DNA from: a virus
IMG/VR virus record: IMGVR_UViG_3300025717_000004
Location: 1-30,010 of that record
DNA: 30,010 nucleotides
Strand: one strand, 5' to 3'
Under the pieces are notes generated by a model. The model saw only the letters and a list, made by a program, of their open reading frames with translations. It had not been told where the DNA came from and did not search any database. Shown here one piece after another: positions 20,622 through 28,333 of this stretch. Position 1 is the first letter of the stretch, and every line of letters begins with the position of its first letter. The translations under genes were made by a program, and so were the position numbers.

Positions 20622-21587
20622 ATGGCTAACACGACACGAACGCAGATCCCGGCAGAAGTAAACAACTTCTACTCCCGGACGCTGCTCATGCGTGCTGTTC
20701 CTTTGTTCCTGCACACCAAGTACGGACAGGTAAAGGACATCCCGCGCAAGGCAGGAACGAACACCATTAAATTCCGTCGGTACGGCAACCTCAGCGCGGC
20801 TACCACTGCGCTCACCGAGGGTGTCACTCCATCAGGCAGTCAAATGTCTGTAACCGACATCACTGCGAATGTTTCGCAGTACGGCGACTTCGTGACATTC
20901 ACGGATGTTGTTGATTACGAAAGCAAGGACGCGGTGCTTACCGAGTTTGCGATGATCCTTGGCGATCAGGCAGGCGACACGCTCGACCAGCTTGCACGCG
21001 ATGTTCTTGCAGCAGGTACCACAGTGACGTACGTGGGGCAAGTCGCACGCGCTGCGATCACCTCAACCGACCTGCTCACCGCAACCGAGGTGCGCAAGGC
21101 GATCCGTACGCTCAAGGGCAACAAGGCTCGTCGTGTAACCTCGATGATCGGGGCAAGCACCGGTATCGCAACCGAACCAGTCGCGGCTTCGTATATTGGT
21201 ATTTGTCACCCAGACACTACCTATGATCTACAGGACGAGACAGGATGGGTACCAGTAGAGAAGTACAGCTCAAACATGAAGGTCATGGAGGGCGAGGTCG
21301 GTAAGATCAACGAGGTACGCTTTGTTGAAACTCCGAACGCAAAGGTCTTTACCGGCGCAGGTGCAAGCAGCATCGACGTATACGCAACCCTTATCATGGG
21401 CGCGGAGGCGTACGGTGTCACACGCATCAGCGGCGAGTCACTCCGTAACATTGTGAAGCCTCTGGGCTCCGCAGGTACGGCAGACCCGCTCGAGCAGCGC
21501 GGTACTACCGGCTGGAAGGCAACGTTTGTTGCGAAGATCCTCAACGACGACTTCATGGTGCGTCTTGAACACGCGGTATCATCCTAG
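20622..21587 (+). CDS. Major capsid protein, N4-gp56 family
   Basis: 321 aa with the features of N4-gp56-type capsids: an N-terminal FYSRTLLMRAVPLFLHTKYGQVKDIPRKAGTNTIKFRRYGNL, ALTEGVTPSGSQMSVTDITANVSQYGDFVTFTDVV, LGDQAGDTLDQLARDVLAAG, and late YIGICHPDTTYDLQDETGWVPVEKYSS and GEVGKINEVRFVETPNAKVF. It adopts the HK97 fold (family knowledge) and builds the head shell. The 34-base leader is A-rich without a Shine-Dalgarno, which is notable for what should be the most translated gene. Confidence 0.92.
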   Translation: MANTTRTQIPAEVNNFYSRTLLMRAVPLFLHTKYGQVKDIPRKAGTNTIKFRRYGNLSAATTALTEGVTPSGSQMSVTDITANVSQYGDFVTFTDVVDYESKDAVLTEFAMILGDQAGDTLDQLARDVLAAGTTVTYVGQVARAAITSTDLLTATEVRKAIRTLKGNKARRVTSMIGASTGIATEPVAASYIGICHPDTTYDLQDETGWVPVEKYSSNMKVMEGEVGKINEVRFVETPNAKVFTGAGASSIDVYATLIMGAEAYGVTRISGESLRNIVKPLGSAGTADPLEQRGTTGWKATFVAKILNDDFMVRLEHAVSS

Positions 21588-21650
21588 GTACTAGGACAAA
21601 GCGCACATAGTGCCGCCAATCCCAACATTAGGAGCTAAACAATACACATC

Positions 21651-22124
21651 ATGGATTACGAGAAATTGACATACCAAGACCTGCGAAAGCACGCATCAGA
21701 GCGTCAGGTAAATTCCTCAGGCACCAAGGAAGACATCATCGCACGTTTGCAGGAGGCAGATGCAGCGGGTACGAACAGTCCGGAAAATCCGGATAGTTCA
21801 GAACCGACGGCACCGGCTGCAAACGACCGAGATGTTGATCGAGCTTGGAAGAAGGACGCGCTTACAATGAAAGAGCACCTCGCAAAGCAACCAAAGGTGC
21901 AGATGCTCATTCCATTTGACCCGGGCGTGAAACCAGAAGTTGCAGACAAGATACCGTTTGTGGTGAACATCAACGGTTATCGCATGGAGATCAAGCGCGG
22001 CGAGTACGTCGAGCTTCCCATGCAGGTAGCGGAGATCGTTCGCGAGCGGTTAGTCTCAGAAGGAAAAATCGGCGCAAATCAAAAGGTGCAAGCAAATCCG
22101 GAACGTGCAGACGCGCTTGCGTAA
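21651..22124 (+). CDS. Head-associated protein with N-terminal SAP domain
   Basis: Residues 3-37 (LTYQDLRKHASERQVNSSG, KEDIIARLQEA) form a SAP motif, a helix-turn-helix usually binding DNA or sometimes proteins. After a polar linker, residues ~70-150 read KVQMLIPFDPGVKPEVADKIPFVVNINGYRMEIKRGEYVELPMQVAEIVRERL, a strand-rich block seen after capsid genes in other phages. It is probably a minor head or decoration protein; the SAP part might contact packaged DNA. Its 63-base leader has GGAGC 20 bases before the ATG, too far for a normal ribosome site. Confidence 0.75.
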   Translation: MDYEKLTYQDLRKHASERQVNSSGTKEDIIARLQEADAAGTNSPENPDSSEPTAPAANDRDVDRAWKKDALTMKEHLAKQPKVQMLIPFDPGVKPEVADKIPFVVNINGYRMEIKRGEYVELPMQVAEIVRERLVSEGKIGANQKVQANPERADALA

Positions 22125-22134
22125 TAGTCAAAAC

Positions 22135-22185
22135 GCTCCGATCCCTTTCTTGCTCCTTTCGGGGGGCAAGGGAAGGGAGAGGAGC
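22135..22185 (+). other. Long near-perfect hairpin before the adaptor gene
   Basis: GCTCC (22135-22139) pairs with GGAGC (22181-22185), followed inward by a tandem GA/GA mismatch, TCCCTT/AAGGGA, a T-G, CTTGC/GCAAG and TCC/GGG, with a TTTC-type loop. No T-run follows. It is 14 bases before the next ATG. Confidence 0.65.
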
Positions 22186-22199
22186 ACCACAACGACATC

Positions 22200-22931
22200 A
22201 TGACAGGTACAAACTTTGCATCGCTCATACGAACGATAGACACGAAGACGAATAACGCGACATTGCCGGACGCGGATCTTGTGCTGCTCATGAATGCAGC
22301 AAAAGACAACCTCGCCGAGCTCATCGTCGCGAACGTGGACGAAGGCTATTTTCTCGCGGAAGACGTGCGCGATCTTGAAGCCGGGGTACGCAACTACACA
22401 TACCCGACCGATTGGCTCAAGAGCACCCGGTACGTGTCGGCAAAACTCGACGGCACAAACTGGAAGCTGCTCGACGAGATCGACTATGGGTACATCAACG
22501 ACCGGCAGCTCGCGCTCCGGGAGGAGACACTCATACAAAAAGAGTTCAGTACAAAGAAGCCGCGGTACTACTTCCACGGCACCGAGCTCGTGATCTTGTC
22601 AGGTAGCGCGATCGAGGATGTAACCGGCGGGCTCAAGCTCGTGTCAGAGGTGTACCCGGAAGACTTCACGGAGGCGAACCTGTCGTCAGATACAGACCTG
22701 TCCATCCCGAGCAGCAATACATCGGTACGGTTGCCACGCAGTGCGCACAACGCGCTCCGGAAAATGGTGTCGATCGCGTACAAGTCAGGAAAGGAAAAGC
22801 CGCTCCCGCTCACAGAGAGCGAACGAAAGCTCGAAATAGACCTCACGGATCTATACGAGAAGCTCCGGGGGCGAAATGCAGTGCGGGACAACATTGCGAA
22901 CGTGCCCTACGACGATGGGCAAGATTACTAA
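22200..22931 (+). CDS. Head-tail adaptor / tail tubular-like protein
   Basis: 243 aa; pattern of phage connector proteins: an N-terminal helical bundle (LVLLMNAAKDNLAELIVANVDEGYF), a strand-rich middle with VRNYTYPTDWLKSTRYVSAKLDG, KPRYYFHGTELVILSG and VYPEDFTE, then LPRSAHNALRKMVSIAYKSGKEKPLPLTESERKLEIDLTDLYEKLRGR. It would sit between portal and tail. It follows capsid and SAP-domain genes, the usual place. There is no single diagnostic motif, so the name is by pattern and order. Confidence 0.7.
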   Translation: MTGTNFASLIRTIDTKTNNATLPDADLVLLMNAAKDNLAELIVANVDEGYFLAEDVRDLEAGVRNYTYPTDWLKSTRYVSAKLDGTNWKLLDEIDYGYINDRQLALREETLIQKEFSTKKPRYYFHGTELVILSGSAIEDVTGGLKLVSEVYPEDFTEANLSSDTDLSIPSSNTSVRLPRSAHNALRKMVSIAYKSGKEKPLPLTESERKLEIDLTDLYEKLRGRNAVRDNIANVPYDDGQDY

Positions 22932-22944
22932 TAAACGAGAGAAT

Positions 22945-23289
22945 ATGGATCAAACAGAAATCAACAATCAGGCAGAAGCCTTCGCAGCGCTCCCACGAGC
23001 AGAGCGAAAGGCAAAATTCGCCGACCTTCCTCGTGAAGTACAAAAAGTAGCACGCTCTATCATCGAGAAGCGTCGCGGCATTGCGTTCCGCACGCAGGAC
23101 GGTGGGATCGTGTTCGACCGTGAGACTTTGCGCAATCAGGTGCTCCACTTTGCACAGAAGGTACAAAACTGCGAACAGCGCGCAGCAGTGGCAAAACAGC
23201 GCGTGGTCGATCTTAAAAACCAAGCGCGCGACATCTACGGTGATGAGTACCTTGCGGAAGTAGAAGCAGCGCTCGATAACCTCGCATAG
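22945..23289 (+). CDS. Unknown 114-aa helical protein
   Basis: ATG 22945 follows the adaptor stop by 13 bases. The product is helical and charged: AFAALPRAERKAKFADLPREVQKVARSIIEKRRG, TLRNQVLHFAQKVQNCEQRAAVAKQRVVDLKNQARDIYGDEY. A coiled coil in the C-terminal half is likely. Position between adaptor and a minor virion protein suggests a head-completion or tail-chaperone role, not shown. Confidence 0.65.
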   Translation: MDQTEINNQAEAFAALPRAERKAKFADLPREVQKVARSIIEKRRGIAFRTQDGGIVFDRETLRNQVLHFAQKVQNCEQRAAVAKQRVVDLKNQARDIYGDEYLAEVEAALDNLA

Positions 23290-23290
23290 T

Positions 23291-23713
23291 ATGGCAGACG
23301 CAATATACAACGGTTTCAAGAAAGAAATCATGGCGGGAAATCACGACCTCGACACCGATACCTACTACGTGATGCTGGTAACAAGTGCATACTTACTCGA
23401 TCAAGACGCGCACCTCGATCGCAATGACATCAGTGGTGAAATCACCGGCACCGGATATACAGCAGGTGGTGCAGAGATCACCGGCAAGGCTGTGACAGCA
23501 GACAATACGGACAACGAGGGTGTTTGGGACGGAAACGACGTAACATGGGCAAGCTCGACACTTACTGCCGGGGGCGCAATCATATACAAGAGCACAGGCG
23601 TCATTCTAAACGACCTGCTCGTGTGCTACCTCGACTTCGGTGGAGATCAGAGCTCGAGCTCCGGAGACTTCACTATTCAGTGGGGCTCGGAGGGCATCTT
23701 GAACCTCAACTAG
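23291..23713 (+). CDS. Conserved minor virion protein
   Basis: The ATG comes one base after the previous stop. The 140-aa product has YYVMLVTSAYLLDQDAHLDRND, GTGYTAGGAEITGKAVT, NDVTWASSTLTAGGAIIYKSTG, LLVCYLDFGGDQSSSSGDFTIQW. This DVTW-x-x-STL...A-x-IYK...Y-x-DFG-x-DQSSSSGDFTI pattern is well known in uncharacterised phage structural proteins, mostly beta. It is probably a tail or head-completion component. A 14-bp hairpin follows. Confidence 0.75.
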   Translation: MADAIYNGFKKEIMAGNHDLDTDTYYVMLVTSAYLLDQDAHLDRNDISGEITGTGYTAGGAEITGKAVTADNTDNEGVWDGNDVTWASSTLTAGGAIIYKSTGVILNDLLVCYLDFGGDQSSSSGDFTIQWGSEGILNLN

Positions 23714-23716
23714 CGC

Positions 23717-23749
23717 GCTCACTCTGCCCCTTTTGGGGTAGGGATGAGC
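23717..23749 (+). other. GC-rich hairpin with TTTT loop
   Basis: GCTCACTCTGCCCC (23717-23730) pairs with GGGGTAGGGATGAGC (23735-23749) with one bulged A and two wobble pairs. No T-run follows, so it may not be a normal terminator. Confidence 0.6.
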
Positions 23750-23780
23750 ACACTAGCTCTTATCAAATAAAAACCACAAC

Positions 23781-24179
23781 ATGAACAAAGAAGAATTACG
23801 CACACACTATGTAGACCTTGGCTGGACAGCACAGCCTGTAGCAGACTGGCGCAAGGTATCAGATGTGGAAGGAGTAGAAAAGTACGACGTGAACGTGGTA
23901 TCACCCGAAAACGTATTCGGCACCGCACAGGTGGTGGTACGTGACGGTGTAGCAACCGCAGAGGGGATGCTCAAGGAGAGGGTAGAGAGCTTCACAGAAG
24001 CACTACGCACGCACTCACGTTCATTCGAGGCAGCAGCGCCTATCTTTGCTGTAAAGCTTGGCGAGGTATCAGAGCAGGACGAAGTGGGTGAAGTGACGGT
24101 CTACAACACAGACGGTAGCACCGCATCCTACGTGGTAAAGCGTCGCGACGGTGCGTTTGAGCATCAGGCGTTGGTGTAA
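23781..24179 (+). CDS. Unknown 132-aa virion-operon protein
   Basis: Mostly strand-rich: RTHYVDLGWTAQPVADWRKVSD, EKYDVNVVSPENVFGTAQVVVRDG, then a helix (MLKERVESFTEALRTHS) and EVGEVTVYNTDGSTASYVVKRRDG. No family recognised; no Cys, no TM. It lies between two structural genes, behind a hairpin and an A-rich leader without a Shine-Dalgarno, and is followed by a homing endonuclease. Confidence 0.65.
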   Translation: MNKEELRTHYVDLGWTAQPVADWRKVSDVEGVEKYDVNVVSPENVFGTAQVVVRDGVATAEGMLKERVESFTEALRTHSRSFEAAAPIFAVKLGEVSEQDEVGEVTVYNTDGSTASYVVKRRDGAFEHQALV

Positions 24180-24191
24180 TAAAACAAAACG

Positions 24192-24821
24192 ATGAGTCAT
24201 GTTGCACAACTACAATCACAAATGTTTGGAAGACTAACTGTTATTAACAGGGAGCCAAGCAATAAACATGGGCACGCCATGTGGCTTTGTAGGTGTGTTT
24301 GTGGAGGAGTGGCCGTAGCCTCTACAAATGATTTGCGTAGAGGTAATACAAAATCATGCGGTTGCCTTTCTAGGGAGACAACAGAACAGAACAACAGAAA
24401 AAAGACTGGTCTTGATAAAAAGGTTTGGGGAACACCGTCGTACAAAGCATATATTGGTGCAAAGCAAAGATGTGGAAACCCTAACAATCCAGCGTGGGAA
24501 CGATATGGTGGTAGGGGGATAATGGTGAAAATGACGTTCAAGGAAATGATAGAAGACATTGGCGAAAAGCCAGCACCAAGAATGTCGTTAGACAGAATTG
24601 ATGTAAACGGTAACTACGAGGTTGGAAATATACGATGGGCAACCGATACACAACAAGCACGCAATCAACGAAGAACTACTACTGCTGGGGTTTTCTGGAG
24701 AAACGGAAAATGGCGTGCTTATATTGGAGTAGATAAAAAACTTATCCATCTCGGCACTTATTCTACAGAAAGTGAAGCAAGGAGAGCGCGAAACAAAGCG
24801 GTAATAGAATACTGGAAATAA
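24192..24821 (+). CDS. HNH homing endonuclease with AP2 DNA-binding domain
   Basis: 209 aa in three parts: an N-terminal zinc-ribbon-like MWLCRCVCGGVAVAST...TKSCGCLSRE (Cys33/35/37 and 56/58); a central HNH-like nuclease with YKAYIGAKQRCGNPNNPAWERYGGRGI (84-110) and LDRIDVNGNYEVGNIRWATDTQQARNQR (133-160); and a C-terminal AP2 domain, GVFWRNGKWRAYIGVDKKLIHLGTYSTESEARRARNKAVIEY (166-207). This is a standard free-standing phage homing enzyme. It is clearly more A/T-rich than its neighbours and splits the structural operon, so it was probably inserted recently; both flanking spaces are short (12 and 2 bases), so it moved in cleanly. Confidence 0.93.
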   Translation: MSHVAQLQSQMFGRLTVINREPSNKHGHAMWLCRCVCGGVAVASTNDLRRGNTKSCGCLSRETTEQNNRKKTGLDKKVWGTPSYKAYIGAKQRCGNPNNPAWERYGGRGIMVKMTFKEMIEDIGEKPAPRMSLDRIDVNGNYEVGNIRWATDTQQARNQRRTTTAGVFWRNGKWRAYIGVDKKLIHLGTYSTESEARRARNKAVIEYWK

Positions 24822-24823
24822 AT

Positions 24824-26440
24824 ATGCATGTTTGCACTGTAACAATAGATAGCTCACTCGTTTCTGCGGATTTGTCGGACTTTGTTGTGTACATCGACCT
24901 GTCCGACCTCCCTGCTTCATTTTGGGACGTTGTGGCTAACGGAGGCGGAGACATCCGCGTATACAAAAGCGACGGCACCACAGAGCTTGCCCGTGAGGTT
25001 GTATCGTGTGACACCGCAACCGACACAGGAGAGCTTCACGTAAAGTACGCAGGTACGCTCTCAAGCTCATTAGATACCGAGATACAGATACACGCAGACG
25101 GTAGTAGTAGTGACTATGCAGTTACAGCAACGTATGGGCGGAATAATGTGTGGAGTGCTTACGAAATGGTGTATCACATGGACGGTACGACAGACAGCAC
25201 AGGCAACGGGCATTCACTCACAGCAAGCGGCGCTACACTTGGTGACAGTATTGGAAAGTTGGGTGGAACTGGTGGCGCTACCAACTTCGACGGTGCAGAC
25301 AACTACGCATACAGTGCCGACGTAGACCCTGGCGCTGCGTTGACCGTCACCCTTTGGGCGAACGCGGACAGCTTCCCAAGTGGGCAAGCAACAATGGTGG
25401 CAAAGTGGACAGCATCGCGTGCTTTTATTTTTCAGGAGGGAGAGGGCAGCTACCAAGAAAAACTGGTGGCGTATATGTCGCAGGCAGGCTCGTTTGAGGG
25501 TGGGAACGTCACTTATGGCAGCACCAGCATGTCAACAGACTGGCAGCACTGTGCGTTTACATTTTCAGGAGCAAACACGCGTGCAAAAGTTTACCTTGAC
25601 GGCACAGAGGATGGGCAGGACACATCAGCAGGGTCAAGCATTAAAGATACGTCAGATGCGTGGACTATTGGCGGACAGAGTACAGCAAACAACTACGATG
25701 GTCAGATTGACGAGGTGCGTATAGCGTTTAGTGAGTTTAGTTCCGACTGGATTGACACAGAGCACGAGAACCAAAACTCCCCTAGCACGTTCTATAGTGT
25801 GACTGCGGTTAGTAGTGGTACCGACGTCACTGCAACACCAAACACTCAAGCTGCAACACTTTCGATACCGACATACAACACACTGCTCGACTACGTGCTC
25901 AGTGTTGCAACACAGACAGCAACGTTTTCAGTGATTGCTCGCACGACTGCGATCGGCGCAACGTTTGTCGCCACAGTGCAAAGTGCAGCATTCACCCTCA
26001 TTGGGTACGTGATCGATGCCGGAGGAAACATCACAAAGCTCGTGAACACACAGAGCGCCACGTTCTCAGCGATCGCCCGGAGCATTTTCACAAGCATCAC
26101 AAAGCTCGTGAACACACAGAGCGCCACGTTCTCAGCGGTCGCCCGGAGCATCCTCACAGGTGTCACAAAGACCGTGAACACCGTGACATCTACGTTCAGC
26201 GCTATTGCACGCACGGTAGGTGTTACATCAAGCATAACGATAGCAGTAAACACTGCAACTGCTACTTTCAGCGCCGTTTCAAGGACGATCATTGCTATTG
26301 TCACAAACAAAATAATCACCGTTTCAACACAGGTTCTCACATTCAGCATCGCCACGATCCGCAAGGTCGGGGGAGTGTGGAGCCGGAGCGGACGTAACAA
26401 CACCGGGGACTGGACACGCTCCTCGAGGAATGATGCATAG
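24824..26440 (+). CDS. LamG-domain virion protein with C-terminal 22-aa repeats
   Basis: 538 aa. Residues ~1-100 resemble DUF2341 (VYIDLSDLPASFWDVVANGGGDIRVYKSDGTTELAREVV...GELHVKYAG). Residues ~110-320 form a concanavalin-like LamG domain (YHMDGTTDSTGNGHSLTASGA, NFDGADNYAYSADVDPG, WANADSF, WQHCAFTFSG, KVYLDGTEDG, GQIDEVRIAF), often binding carbohydrate. Residues ~340-515 hold about seven repeats of the kind VNTQSATFSAIARS, period about 22. It is probably an adsorption or decoration protein on the virion. It starts two bases after the homing endonuclease stop. Confidence 0.8.
   Translation: MHVCTVTIDSSLVSADLSDFVVYIDLSDLPASFWDVVANGGGDIRVYKSDGTTELAREVVSCDTATDTGELHVKYAGTLSSSLDTEIQIHADGSSSDYAVTATYGRNNVWSAYEMVYHMDGTTDSTGNGHSLTASGATLGDSIGKLGGTGGATNFDGADNYAYSADVDPGAALTVTLWANADSFPSGQATMVAKWTASRAFIFQEGEGSYQEKLVAYMSQAGSFEGGNVTYGSTSMSTDWQHCAFTFSGANTRAKVYLDGTEDGQDTSAGSSIKDTSDAWTIGGQSTANNYDGQIDEVRIAFSEFSSDWIDTEHENQNSPSTFYSVTAVSSGTDVTATPNTQAATLSIPTYNTLLDYVLSVATQTATFSVIARTTAIGATFVATVQSAAFTLIGYVIDAGGNITKLVNTQSATFSAIARSIFTSITKLVNTQSATFSAVARSILTGVTKTVNTVTSTFSAIARTVGVTSSITIAVNTATATFSAVSRTIIAIVTNKIITVSTQVLTFSIATIRKVGGVWSRSGRNNTGDWTRSSRNDA
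26031..26162 (+). repeat. Tandem 66-bp direct repeat inside the LamG gene
   Basis: Two units (26031-26096 and 26097-26162) are identical over their first 41 bases and differ at only a few positions after that; each codes 22 residues (KLVNTQSATFSAIARS...). A third, more diverged unit follows at 26163. Confidence 0.9.
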
Positions 26441-26441
26441 T

Positions 26442-26921
26442 ATGGATGAAGATATGAGCCACATCACACGTTCAGAGGTGCAAGACATCGTCGATCGCTC
26501 GACGAAGGAGCTGCACGACGACCTCAAACGCATGCGTGAGGAACGTGAGAAATATATGCAGCAGATCGCCCGGGATGAGGTGAACAGTGCTCGGTCAGAA
26601 ATCATGAAATTCTTTGGGTGGGGTGCGATCGCAACACTTGGAGCCGGACTGTACTTTTTCGGTGGACTCACCGGCGATGTGGAAACATTACAGCGCGACG
26701 TGTCAGAAATGACTACGACGCTCAAAGAGTTTAATGACTTTATGAACCGTGGAGATCGCTTTACTGTACAAGACGCGCAAGCTTTACAAAACTATTCAGA
26801 TCAGCAAGACCGCCTACTTGGAGATCAGGACGAGCGCCTGCAAACACAGATCGACCGCAACCACGAAGAAATGCGCACATGGCGTGATGAAATTATCAGT
26901 GAGATACGGCAAATAAAATAG
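26442..26921 (+). CDS. Coiled-coil protein with one TM segment, 159 aa
   Basis: The ATG at 26442 follows the previous TAG by one base, as for several genes here; an upstream ATG at 26430 would overlap that gene. The N-terminus is a charged helix (ITRSEVQDIVDRSTKELHDDLKRMREEREKYMQQIARDE), then a TM or amphipathic segment (FFGWGAIATLGAGLYFFGGL, residues ~57-76), then a long coiled coil (VETLQRDVSEMTTTLKEFNDFM..., DQQDRLLGDQDERLQTQIDRN). It could be a virion or ejection component or a holin-like protein; neither is shown. Confidence 0.7.
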   Translation: MDEDMSHITRSEVQDIVDRSTKELHDDLKRMREEREKYMQQIARDEVNSARSEIMKFFGWGAIATLGAGLYFFGGLTGDVETLQRDVSEMTTTLKEFNDFMNRGDRFTVQDAQALQNYSDQQDRLLGDQDERLQTQIDRNHEEMRTWRDEIISEIRQIK

Positions 26922-26922
26922 T

Positions 26923-28332
26923 ATGGAACCGCAACACATCATCATAAGGAATATCGACCAAGGCGGTATCGCCGATAGTGAGTACGTGGGCGCACCAAAC
27001 AGCGTCGCGGAATGTGTGGGACTCGACATCCACAGCAAGCCGGGCATCGTGCGACTCAGCCAGCGCCTCACAGAGATCGACGACTCAGCAAGCCCGATCG
27101 ACGGACTCATTGGGTCGATTGTGAACGCAAGCGATGGGAACACGTACTTTTTCTCAAGAGACAGTGGCAAGGTGTGGAAGCGTACGAGCGCAGGGGTGTG
27201 GTCACTCGCGCACACATCAAGCCCGGCAGCCGGAAATGCTGGCACACTGTGCGCTCGGGAGTATCAAGGCTACATTTACTACGCAATGGAGTCTCGACTT
27301 GGTCGCTTTGACATGGCGAGCACATGGTCGGATAGTTGGGCAACGTTTGGTGTTACAGACGACACCTACCATCCTATGCGCATTGTGAACCTTGTGCTTT
27401 ACATTGGGGACGGCAATCAGGTGGCACAGGTAGACGGCACAACATTCAGTGCAAACGCGCTCGACCTCAAGGATCCGCTGCGTGTGAGCGCGCTCGGCAA
27501 GCTCTCGACCGACCTTTTGATCGGCACATACGTCGCAAGCAACGTTACGAAAACAGAGATATTCCGCTGGAACACATGGAGCACGAGCTTTTCGGTGTCG
27601 GATGAGATCCCGGAAGTGGGTGTCAATGCATTTTTGGAGACAGACAACCTTGTGATCGTGAACGCGGGCACCAAGGGCAACATGTACGTGTACAACGGTC
27701 AGCAGCTCGAGCTATACAAGAGCATCAAAGGAGATTGGACGACCGGAAACAGGGCTATTGTGTACTCGGAAGCAGTGCTCAACTTCCACGGTATGCCACT
27801 GTTCGGCCTTTCGGCAACGAGTGGCAATGGCGCACCGCAAGGCGTGTACAGCTTACACCGAACGAACCGGGGCTACCCTATGGTATTGAACCTGCCATAC
27901 CCCATCAGCACCGGCAACACGAGCGGTGTCACGATCGGCGCGATCGGTGGCAATGGTGACACGTTCTATGTTGCATGGAAGGACACGACCGACAGCACCA
28001 CGTACGGCGTGGACATCCTCGACCTCAGCAACAAGTACGCGAGCGGGTACTTCCTCACGCGCACGAGCCTGTACGATCGGATGAAGAAAAGCACGTACCG
28101 TGAAATGAAAGCGGCGTATGCATCACTGCCAGCGAACACGAGTATTGAGCTCGGCACATCGCGCAACCATGCAGCAGTTGTCAATCAGACCGTCGTAGAT
28201 GATACCGACCGCAAAGTGGTACAGACGGCCGCAGACTGCGGAGACGCGAGTGCGTTTGCGGGAAAATGCACACTCAATGGTAGCGGAAACAGTAGCCCGG
28301 AGATCGAGCAGCTCGACATAGCAGTTACATAG
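26923..28332 (+). CDS. Propeller-like tail/hub protein (putative)
   Basis: 469 aa, almost all beta. Repeated blocks with W/F and small turns (GNTYFFSRDSGKVWKRTSAGVW, GYIYYAMESRLGRFDMAS, LVLYIGDGNQVAQVDGTTF, DLLIGTYVASNVTKTEIFRWNTW, NLVIVNAGTKGNMYVYNGQQL, GVYSLHRTNRGYPMVLN, DTFYVAWKDT) suggest a beta propeller, as in phage tail hub or stabiliser proteins. It sits between a coiled-coil protein and the tail fibre. The start is one base behind the previous stop. Confidence 0.65.
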   Translation: MEPQHIIIRNIDQGGIADSEYVGAPNSVAECVGLDIHSKPGIVRLSQRLTEIDDSASPIDGLIGSIVNASDGNTYFFSRDSGKVWKRTSAGVWSLAHTSSPAAGNAGTLCAREYQGYIYYAMESRLGRFDMASTWSDSWATFGVTDDTYHPMRIVNLVLYIGDGNQVAQVDGTTFSANALDLKDPLRVSALGKLSTDLLIGTYVASNVTKTEIFRWNTWSTSFSVSDEIPEVGVNAFLETDNLVIVNAGTKGNMYVYNGQQLELYKSIKGDWTTGNRAIVYSEAVLNFHGMPLFGLSATSGNGAPQGVYSLHRTNRGYPMVLNLPYPISTGNTSGVTIGAIGGNGDTFYVAWKDTTDSTTYGVDILDLSNKYASGYFLTRTSLYDRMKKSTYREMKAAYASLPANTSIELGTSRNHAAVVNQTVVDDTDRKVVQTAADCGDASAFAGKCTLNGSGNSSPEIEQLDIAVT

Positions 28333-28333
28333 C

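Noticed and set aside
26031-26230. CRISPR or intergenic repeat array
   Set aside because: The 66-base units are in frame, without spacers, and code for protein repeats of the LamG protein.
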